Of a DNA stretch of 20,696 bases, positions 14,362 through 20,696 are shown in pieces. Each line of letters begins with the position of its first letter. Position 1 is the stretch's first letter. A program made the position numbers and the translations under genes. Under the pieces are notes generated by a model that worked only from the letters and a program-made list of their open reading frames with translations, had not been told where the DNA came from and ran no database searches. The stretch comes from DATFLK01 sp035267815 (GTDB taxonomy: Bacteria; Pseudomonadota; Zetaproteobacteria; Mariprofundales; Mariprofundaceae), in assembly GCA_035267815.1 (NCBI GenBank), contig DATFLK010000141.1, positions 1-20,696 of the forward strand, in the 5' to 3' direction.

Positions 14362-15873
14362 GTGACTGCTGCATACCGTTCAAAGACGCTGGCTGTCGCC
14401 CTGCCGATGCTCCTTCTGGTCTCGGGCTGTGCCGTCGGTCCCGACTTTAAAAGTCCGGATGCACCTGCCGTCAAGGGCTACACGCGCGGCAAGGTGCCGG
14501 CGCAGACTGCGATGGCCGAGACGGATGGCGGTGCAGCGCAGCGTTTCATCGAGGGGCAGGATATCCCGGCCAAGTGGTGGGAGCTGTTTCATTCCCCCGC
14601 TCTGAATAGTCTGGTGAAGCGGGCGATCCGCTCCAATCCGTCTCTTCAGGTGGCCCAGGCCGCGTTGCAGGAGGCGCAGGAGAACGTCTACGCGGGCGAG
14701 GGGGCCTTCTTCCCCAACATCGACGCCAACGGATCGGCGAAGCACCAGAAGATCTCCAGCTCCCAGTTCGGGCGTCCCAATGGTGGCAGCTACAAATATT
14801 CGCTTTACAACGCCTCGGTTAGCATTTCTTACGTGCTGGATGTCTTCGGTGGCGAGCGCCGGCAGCTCGAGTCGCTCGAGGCGCAGAGGAATTACCAGCA
14901 GTTCCAGCTGGAAGCAGCCTATTTGACCCTGACCGCCAATGTGGTGACCACGGCGGTGAAGGAGGCCTCGCTGCGCGCCCAAGTTGCGGCGAGCCGGGAG
15001 ATCATCAAGGCCGAAAGCGAGCAGCTTGACGTGCTCAAGCAGCAGTTCGCCCTCGGTGCCGCCTCGAAGAATAACGTGCTCGCCCAGCAGGCTAGGCTGG
15101 CGCAGACAAAGGCCACGTTGCCGCCGCTCGAGAAGCAACTGTCGCTCGTGCGTCACCAGCTGAAGGCGCTGGCCGGCGATTTTCCCAGCGAGGATCATGG
15201 TGAAACCTTCGACTTCTCGAGCATGCAGTTGCCGCAAACGCTGCCGGTCAGCCTTCCGTCGAAACTGGTGGAGCAGCGCCCCGATATTCGTTCGGCAGAG
15301 GCACAGCTGCACCAAGCCAGTGCCCAGATCGGTGTGGCCACGGCCAACATGTTTCCCAAGCTGACCCTCAACGGTGATTACGGCACCGTTTCGACCAAGG
15401 CGGGCAATCTTTTTTCGGCCAACACCGGCATCTGGAGTGTGGGCGCCAACCTGCTGCAGCCGCTGATCCACGGCGGTACCCTGCTGCATCAGCGTCGTGC
15501 CGCCGTCCAGGCATACAAGAAGGCGGCGGCGCAGTATCGCGGCACGGTACTGACGGCATTCCAGAATGTGGCTGATGCGCTCCGCGCCCTGCAGTCCGAT
15601 GCCGATGCACTAAAGGCGCAGACGGAATCGCTGAACTCCGCCTCGGACAGCCTCGAACTCTCTAGGCAGCAGTACAAGGTCGGTGCCATCAGCTATATCA
15701 CCCTGCTCGATGCGCAGCGTACCTATGAGCAGGCGCGCATCAGCCGCGTGCAATCACAGGCCGATCGCTATGCCGATACCGCAGCGCTTTTCCAGGCGCT
15801 CGGCGGCGGCTGGTGGAACCGTGACGATGTGGCCAATGTGTCGCAGGCCGACGAGAAGGCGGCCGGCCAGTGA
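14362..15873 (+). CDS. RND efflux outer-membrane channel lipoprotein, NodT/OprM family
   Basis: A 503-residue outer-membrane factor that forms the exit duct of a tripartite pump. From GTG 14362 the protein starts with a lipoprotein signal peptide, MTAAYRSKTL then a hydrophobic stretch ending LLVSGC. Lipid attachment is at C23, followed by the family signature AVGPDFKSPDAP. Two repeated helical OEP domains follow, with typical sequences such as NPSLQVAQAALQEAQ and RPDIRSAEAQLHQASAQIGVA. It is first in the operon, 46 bases ahead of the adaptor gene; in many RND operons the channel gene is last. All parts look complete. Confidence 0.92.
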   Translation: MTAAYRSKTLAVALPMLLLVSGCAVGPDFKSPDAPAVKGYTRGKVPAQTAMAETDGGAAQRFIEGQDIPAKWWELFHSPALNSLVKRAIRSNPSLQVAQAALQEAQENVYAGEGAFFPNIDANGSAKHQKISSSQFGRPNGGSYKYSLYNASVSISYVLDVFGGERRQLESLEAQRNYQQFQLEAAYLTLTANVVTTAVKEASLRAQVAASREIIKAESEQLDVLKQQFALGAASKNNVLAQQARLAQTKATLPPLEKQLSLVRHQLKALAGDFPSEDHGETFDFSSMQLPQTLPVSLPSKLVEQRPDIRSAEAQLHQASAQIGVATANMFPKLTLNGDYGTVSTKAGNLFSANTGIWSVGANLLQPLIHGGTLLHQRRAAVQAYKKAAAQYRGTVLTAFQNVADALRALQSDADALKAQTESLNSASDSLELSRQQYKVGAISYITLLDAQRTYEQARISRVQSQADRYADTAALFQALGGGWWNRDDVANVSQADEKAAGQ

Positions 15874-15919
15874 GCAGTACGATCGTCAGACTCCCTAACA
15901 GGAAACGGAGATACGACAC

Positions 15920-17053
15920 ATGACAAAGCGGATGATTATCATGCTTGTTGCAGTCGCCCTCGTGTTCGGCGGCATATTCGGCTTCAAGGCCTACAAGGGC
16001 TATATGATGGGCAAGATGATGGCCTCGCGCGGGGCACCGAAACAGACGGTCTCCACCATGAAGGCAGCCTATCAGATGTGGCAGCCGAAGCTGGAAGCGG
16101 TCGGCAGCTTGAGCGCCATGCGCGGTGCTGATCTCAGCCCGGAGGTGTCGGGTATTATTTCCGCCATCCATTTCAAGCAGGGCGACGAGGTCAAGGCGGG
16201 CACGCTACTTTTGGAGCTGGACGCCAGCAGCGATATCGCCAAGCTGGAGTCGCTCCGAGCGGTGGCCGATCTGGCCAAGACGACCTATGCGCGTGACAAG
16301 GCGCAGTTCAAGGTTAAGGCGGTCAGCCAGCAGACACTGGATACCGATGCCGCCAACCTGAAGAAGGCGCTGGCCGATGTGAACGAGCAGCAGGCTCTGG
16401 TTGACAAGAAGTTTATCCGTGCGCCGTTTTCCGGTCGCCTGGGTGTCCGTACCGTCGACCTTGGCCAGTATCTCAATGCCGGCACAGCCATCGTGACCCT
16501 GCAGTCGCTTGATCCGATCTACTTCGATTTTTACCTGCCGCAGCAGTCGCTTGCTGCCATCAAGGTGGGGCAGGAGGTGACCGTCCAGACCGACGCCTAT
16601 CCCGGCCAGAACTTCACCGGCCAGGTCGAGGTGATCGATCCTAAGGTGGACCCGAACACCCGCAATGTGAAGGTCCGGGCCAGGCTGGCCAATCCGGACC
16701 ACAAGCTGCTGCCCGGCATGTATGCGACGGTGGATGTCATCTCCGGCAAGCCGGTGCGCCGTATCACGCTGCCGCAGACCGCCATCACCTATAACCCGTA
16801 CGGCAATCTTGTCTATCTGATTGAGAAGCAGGGGACGGACAAGAAGAGCGACAAGCCGAAACTGGTGGCCAAGCAGGTGTTTGTTACCACCGGTGAGACG
16901 CGTGGTGATCAGGTAGCCATCCTCAAGGGGGTTAAGGAGGGCGATACCGTTGTCACCTCCGGCCAGATTAAGCTGCATAACGGATCGTCGGTGGCGATCA
17001 ACAACAGCATCCAGCCGACCAATGATCCGAACCCGAAACCGGAAGACGAGTAA
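15920..17053 (+). CDS. RND efflux periplasmic adaptor, HlyD/AcrA family
   Basis: A 377-residue membrane fusion protein that connects the inner-membrane pump with the outer-membrane channel. One N-terminal hydrophobic segment (about 5-24) anchors it and there is no lipobox. The first half of the lipoyl-like domain is PEVSGIISAIHFKQGDEVKAG, then a helical hairpin (about 105-165), then the second half FIRAPFSGRLGVRTVDLGQYL. The beta-barrel includes VDPNTRNVKVRARLANPDHKLLPGM, and the membrane-proximal domain closes the protein. A GGAG ribosome site precedes the ATG. The gene is 15 bases ahead of the pump gene, so the three are one transcript. It resembles MexH/TriA-type adaptors in motif content; the substrate cannot be read from sequence. 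Confidence 0.93.
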   Translation: MTKRMIIMLVAVALVFGGIFGFKAYKGYMMGKMMASRGAPKQTVSTMKAAYQMWQPKLEAVGSLSAMRGADLSPEVSGIISAIHFKQGDEVKAGTLLLELDASSDIAKLESLRAVADLAKTTYARDKAQFKVKAVSQQTLDTDAANLKKALADVNEQQALVDKKFIRAPFSGRLGVRTVDLGQYLNAGTAIVTLQSLDPIYFDFYLPQQSLAAIKVGQEVTVQTDAYPGQNFTGQVEVIDPKVDPNTRNVKVRARLANPDHKLLPGMYATVDVISGKPVRRITLPQTAITYNPYGNLVYLIEKQGTDKKSDKPKLVAKQVFVTTGETRGDQVAILKGVKEGDTVVTSGQIKLHNGSSVAINNSIQPTNDPNPKPEDE

Positions 17054-17068
17054 GGCGGGCCCCGTTTT

Positions 17069-20000
17069 ATGAAGTTCACCGACTTTTTCATACGCCGTCC
17101 GGTCCTGTCGACCGTGGTCAGTCTGATGCTGCTGGTGCTGGGGCTGCGTTCGCTCGGCGCACTGCCGGTGTTGGAGTTCCCGCGCACCGAGAATGCCGTG
17201 GTGAAGGTGAATACCACCTATTACGGCGCCGATCCCGATCTGGTGGCTGGGTTCATCACCACGCCGCTGGAGAATGCCATCGCCCAGGCCAACGGCATCG
17301 ACTACATGACCTCAACGAGTACGACGAGCAGCAGCACCATCGAGGCCAATCTGCGGCTCAACTATGACTCCAACAAGGCGCTGACCGAGATAAGCTCCAA
17401 GGTCAACTCGGTGCTTAACCAACTGCCGCCGGAATCGCAACGTCCGATCATCACCGTGCAGGTCGGCCAGACCATTGATGCGATGTATATCGGCTTTTTC
17501 AGCGATGAGCTGACCTCCAACAATATCACCGACTACCTCGTGCGCGTCGTGCAGCCGAAGCTTCAGGCGGTGAATGGCGTGCAGACCGCCGAACTGTTGG
17601 GTTCCAAGCAGTTCGCGCTGCGTGCCTGGCTCAATCCGAAGAAGTTGGCCTCCTATGACCTGACTGCAGCGGACGTTCGTACCGCGCTGGCGCAGAACGA
17701 CTACCTCTCTGGTCTGGGCAACACCAAGGGACAGATGGTGCAGGTCAACCTAGTAGCTTCCACCAGTCTCCACTCGGTGGACGAGTTCAAGAACATGGTG
17801 ATCAAGCAGCAGAACGGTGCCATTGTCCGGCTCAAGGATGTTGCCAAGGTCACGCTCGGTTCCGAGGACTACAAGTCGCAGGTCCGTTTCGACGGCAAGA
17901 AAGCGGTTTATATCGGTATCCAGGTGGCGCCGACGGCCAACCTAATCGATGTGGTCAAGGGGGTTCGCAAGGTATTCCCCGATATCGCCAAGCAGCTGCC
18001 GGCCGGTATCAACGGAAAGATCGTCTACGACTCCACCAAGTTCGTGGACAGCTCGATTAACGAGGTAGTCCACACGCTCGTCGAGGCGTTGCTGGTGATC
18101 ACCTTTGTCGTCTTCATTTTCCTCGGTTCGCCGCGATCGGTGCTGATCCCGGTGATTGCCATTCCGCTGTCGCTGATCGGTACCTTCACGATGATGCTGA
18201 TCTTCGGTTTCTCGGTGAACCTGCTGACCCTACTGGCGCTGGTGCTCGCCATCGGTCTGGTGGTGGATGACGCCATCATCGTGGTTGAGAACGTCAACCG
18301 CCACCTCGAACAGGGAATGAAGCCGCTGCCAGCCGCAATTCAGGCAGCGCGAGAGCTGGCCGGTCCGATCATAGCCATGACCATCGTGCTGATCTCCGTC
18401 TATATTCCAATCGGTTTCCAGGGCGGGCTGACCGGTGCACTCTTCACCGAGTTCGCATTCACACTGGTCGGTGCGGTGACCATGTCCGCCATTATCGCGC
18501 TGACGCTCTCGCCCATGATGTGCTCGCGCCTGTTCAAGACGCACACGAGCGATCGCAGTGGCTGGGAGGCGCGGCTGGTCGACGGTATTGATCGTCGTCT
18601 GGAAGTGGTGCGCCGTCTCTATTCCAAGGGGCTGCATGCGACGCTCGGCTATATGCCGGTCACGCTTGTCTTCGCGCTGATCGTGCTGACCAGTATCTAC
18701 TTCCTCTACAATAGTTCCAAGAAGGAGTTGGCACCGCAGGAGGATCAGGGCGTGATCATCTCCATGTCCACGGCCGCGCCGAATGCCACGCTGCAGCAGC
18801 GCGAGCTCTACCTGCGTCAGGTCTACGAGACCTTCGCCAAACACTCCGAAACCGACCATGTCTTCCAGCTCGATGTGCCGGGCCGGCTGATCTCGGGCAT
18901 GGTCTTCAAGCCGTGGGATGAGCGTGAGAAGACCACCAACGATCTGCAGCCTGTGGTGCAGAATGAACTGAGCCACATTGCCGGTGTGCGTACCGTGGCC
19001 TTCCAGCGTCCGTCACTGCCGGGCAGCCGTGGATTGCCGGTTCAGTTTGTGGTTCAGACGACCGATCCGTTCGGGCGCCTGCATGAGGTGACCAAGGATT
19101 TCATCGGCGAGGCGATGAAGAGCGGCAAGTTCATGTTTCTCGATGACGATTTGAAGATTGACCAGAATCAGGCCACCGTCCAGATCGATCGCGACAAGGC
19201 GGCCCAGCTTGGCCTGTCGATGAAGAATGTCGGCGATGCGCTCGCCTCGATGCTGGGCGGCGGTTACGTCAACTACTTCAGCATGTCCGGACGCTCCTAC
19301 AAGGTGATCCCGCAGGTGCAGCAGCGTTACCGTCTGAATACCGATCAGCTCAATCACTACTACCTGAAGACGGCCAATGGCACATCAGTACCGCTCTCCA
19401 CCATCGCGCATATCGAGACCGAGACGGTGCCGGAGACGCTGAACCACTTCCAGCAGCTCAATGCCAACACCGTGCAGGGCGTGATGATGCCAGGCGTGAC
19501 GATGGGCGAGGCACTCGACTATCTGAAGAATCTGGCGGACCGGACCCTGCCGCAGAGTTACTCCGTCAACTATGCCGGCCAGTCCCGCCAGTACATGCAG
19601 GAGTCCAGCGGTTTCCTGGTCACCTTCGGGTTTGCGCTGATCATCATCTTCCTAGCGCTTTCGGCTCAGTTTGAGAGCTTCCGTGATCCGCTGATCATTC
19701 TGGTCTCGGTGCCGATGTCGATCGCCGGTGCGCTGATCTTCATCAGCCTAGGCGTTGGCGGTGCGACGCTGAACATCTACACCGAGGTAGGCCTAGTGAC
19801 GCTGATGGGCCTGATCAGCAAGCACGGCATTCTGATCGTCGAGTTCGCCAACCACGAACAGCGTCTCGGCAAGTCCAAGCGTGAGGCGGTTGAGCTTGCC
19901 GCCGGTATTCGTCTGCGTCCGATTCTGATGACGACGGCCGCAATGGTGCTCGGCGTGGTGCCGCTGCTGACAGCCAGCGGTGCCGGTGCGGCCTCCCGCT

Positions 20001-20161
20001 TCAACCTGGGATTGGTCATCGCCAGCGGCATTGCCATCGGTACGATCTTCACGCTCTTCGTCGTGCCGGCGGTCTACATGCTGCTTGCCACCGACCACAC
20101 CAAGAAGAAAGAGAAGGAGCAGGCGGAAGCCGAGGAGATTCCCGAGCCGACGAAGGCCTGA
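17069..20161 (+). CDS. RND efflux inner-membrane transporter, HAE1 family
   Basis: A proton-driven drug or metabolite exporter of 1030 residues, the normal length for the hydrophobe/amphiphile family. It starts MKFTDFFIRRPVLSTVVSLMLLVLG, the first of twelve expected transmembrane helices, with two large periplasmic loops. The proton relay pair is D400-D401 in GLVVDDAIIVVENV, matching D407/D408 of AcrB, so it is not a heavy-metal CusA-type pump. The second repeat carries GLISKHGILIVEFAN. The charged tail ends EEIPEPTKA. It is the last gene of the operon, with a terminator about 40 bases beyond its stop. Motif content is closest to MexI/TriC-like pumps; the substrate is unknown. Confidence 0.95.
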   Translation: MKFTDFFIRRPVLSTVVSLMLLVLGLRSLGALPVLEFPRTENAVVKVNTTYYGADPDLVAGFITTPLENAIAQANGIDYMTSTSTTSSSTIEANLRLNYDSNKALTEISSKVNSVLNQLPPESQRPIITVQVGQTIDAMYIGFFSDELTSNNITDYLVRVVQPKLQAVNGVQTAELLGSKQFALRAWLNPKKLASYDLTAADVRTALAQNDYLSGLGNTKGQMVQVNLVASTSLHSVDEFKNMVIKQQNGAIVRLKDVAKVTLGSEDYKSQVRFDGKKAVYIGIQVAPTANLIDVVKGVRKVFPDIAKQLPAGINGKIVYDSTKFVDSSINEVVHTLVEALLVITFVVFIFLGSPRSVLIPVIAIPLSLIGTFTMMLIFGFSVNLLTLLALVLAIGLVVDDAIIVVENVNRHLEQGMKPLPAAIQAARELAGPIIAMTIVLISVYIPIGFQGGLTGALFTEFAFTLVGAVTMSAIIALTLSPMMCSRLFKTHTSDRSGWEARLVDGIDRRLEVVRRLYSKGLHATLGYMPVTLVFALIVLTSIYFLYNSSKKELAPQEDQGVIISMSTAAPNATLQQRELYLRQVYETFAKHSETDHVFQLDVPGRLISGMVFKPWDEREKTTNDLQPVVQNELSHIAGVRTVAFQRPSLPGSRGLPVQFVVQTTDPFGRLHEVTKDFIGEAMKSGKFMFLDDDLKIDQNQATVQIDRDKAAQLGLSMKNVGDALASMLGGGYVNYFSMSGRSYKVIPQVQQRYRLNTDQLNHYYLKTANGTSVPLSTIAHIETETVPETLNHFQQLNANTVQGVMMPGVTMGEALDYLKNLADRTLPQSYSVNYAGQSRQYMQESSGFLVTFGFALIIIFLALSAQFESFRDPLIILVSVPMSIAGALIFISLGVGGATLNIYTEVGLVTLMGLISKHGILIVEFANHEQRLGKSKREAVELAAGIRLRPILMTTAAMVLGVVPLLTASGAGAASRFNLGLVIASGIAIGTIFTLFVVPAVYMLLATDHTKKKEKEQAEAEEIPEPTKA

Positions 20162-20202
20162 TTCTTTCGATCCGGGTCACTCAGGCCGATGATTCAGGAG
20201 GG

Positions 20203-20233
20203 GATACCACCTAGGCATCGTTTTTTCTGTTTT
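20203..20233 (+). terminator. Probable terminator of the RND efflux operon
   Basis: GATACC (20203-20208) pairs with GGCATC (20214-20219) over ACCTA, with one A-C mismatch, followed by TTTTTT (20221-20226) and CTGTTTT. On the opposite strand the mismatch becomes a G-U pair, but no U tract follows. The site sits in the 70-base gap between the convergent pump and DUF6164 genes and overlaps the DUF6164 stop region. Confidence 0.6.
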
Positions 20234-20600
20234 ATTTCGATCCGAAGTGGATGAATGGGCTTAGGGTGACGTAGAGAATAAAGAGTGCGAAGAGCACCAG
20301 CAGGATGAACTGCAGCGGGTGCCTGATGATGTTACCCCAGAGGGTCGGGTAGTTGCCCTCGTGTTTGAGCTGTTGGTACGCCGCCCGCGCCGTGGTGGCG
20401 CGCTCGCGCTGGTACTCATCGATCAGCGCTTTTGCCTCTTCGAATTGTGCATCTTCGCGCAGCCAGATGGCGGGCGCGGAGATGCCCCATCCACCAGCAT
20501 GGGTCTCGTAGAAGTCGATCTCGTGGTTTGTCAGTAGTTGCCGGACCTCATCCGACTCGTCATCAGGTACATTCCTGAGATTGAATAATCTGACCGGCAT
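20232..20600 (-). CDS. DUF6164 family membrane-anchored protein
   Basis: A 122-residue protein of unknown function. The N-terminal soluble part (1-80) begins MPVRLFNLRNVPDDESDEVR and contains DFYETHAGGWGISAPAIWLRED, the conserved block of DUF6164. A charged helix (52-82) is followed by one hydrophobic segment (about 96-116). I chose ATG 20600, with AGGAAG about 10 bases upstream, because homology begins there; an extension to 20672 is open but has no family similarity that I recognise. It is convergent to the efflux pump and probably unrelated to it. A weak promoter-like pair (TTGTGA, then TAGCAT 18 bases on) lies upstream on the minus strand at about 20645-20674. Confidence 0.8.
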   Translation of the reverse strand: MPVRLFNLRNVPDDESDEVRQLLTNHEIDFYETHAGGWGISAPAIWLREDAQFEEAKALIDEYQRERATTARAAYQQLKHEGNYPTLWGNIIRHPLQFILLVLFALFILYVTLSPFIHFGSK

Positions 20601-20696
20601 GATAACGCGTCTTCCTGTTTGAAGGTGGTTTGTGAACCTTTTTGATGCTAAATCAACCAGATCATTTTTCACAATAAAGATTTATAGATTAGAGAG

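Larger units (their letters stand above)
14186..14365 (+). other. Possible 59-codon upstream leader ORF overlapping the efflux operon start
   Basis: ATG 14186 is preceded by GAAGGG at a short distance and opens a frame of 59 codons that ends at TGA 14363-14365, overlapping the GTG start of the outer-membrane lipoprotein as GTGA. The first half reads plausibly (MSDRHDRYITVLKND), while the second half is rich in Ser and Arg, as expected of a non-coding GC-rich frame. The candidate efflux promoter and operator lie inside it. I regard it as probably not a real protein, but record it because of the coupled geometry. Confidence 0.15.

Noticed and set aside
14380..15489. Minus-strand open frame of 369 codons opposite the outer-membrane channel
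   Set aside because: Shadow of a GC-rich coding region; no start context or motif.
20165..20244. Direct repeat TTTCGATCCG at 20165-20174 and 20235-20244
   Set aside because: Ten bases only; the second copy encodes the end of DUF6164, and no mobile element lies between them. Probably chance.
1..20696. CRISPR array, insertion sequence or phage gene
   Set aside because: No regularly spaced repeats, transposase, integrase or phage structural motifs were seen.

Overview
This window reads as a chromosomal segment of a GC-rich Gram-negative bacterium. The rsuA, rsmC, DUF6164, NodT-type lipoprotein, RND pump and tRNA with encoded CCA point to Pseudomonadota, probably Gammaproteobacteria or a close relative such as Zetaproteobacteria. 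That placement is inference from gene content, not from a marker gene. No transposase, integrase, CRISPR array or plasmid gene is visible.

Left part (1-7205). A gene tail is followed by tRNA-Pro(CGG), which has a clear sigma70-type promoter and its own terminator. A minus-strand block then runs from 7119 down to 261: bcp, coaBC, dut, an Rrf2-type regulator, rsmC, rsuA and a membrane diguanylate cyclase (MASE3-PAS-PAS-PAS-GGDEF). The genes from bcp to rsuA are tightly packed or overlap by 1-4 bases. They probably form one operon joining peroxide defence, coenzyme A synthesis, dUTP removal and two 16S rRNA modifications. A hairpin separates the cyclase from this block.

Middle part (7206-14073). 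ispH runs forward and ends 6 bases from the end of a minus-strand sensor gene. That sensor is a three-PAS hybrid histidine kinase, split here by a single-base frameshift near 9730. Upstream of it, overlapping by ATGA, lies a metallo-beta-lactamase-fold protein of the di-iron FprA/ODP type with an altered metal-ligand motif. Divergent from this pair is fur, coupled by TGATG to an FTR1 iron permease, with two overlapping Fur boxes directly in front of fur. This is the most interesting region: a candidate di-iron sensor-kinase pair sharing a control region with an iron regulator and importer. An MgtC/DUF4010 membrane protein converges on the permease; its start region carries a perfect 9-base inverted repeat.

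Right part (14074-20696). A complete RND efflux operon is arranged as outer-membrane lipoprotein, periplasmic adaptor and inner-membrane pump. It is preceded by a possible TetR-type operator and followed by a probable terminator. A small DUF6164 membrane protein lies convergent at the end.
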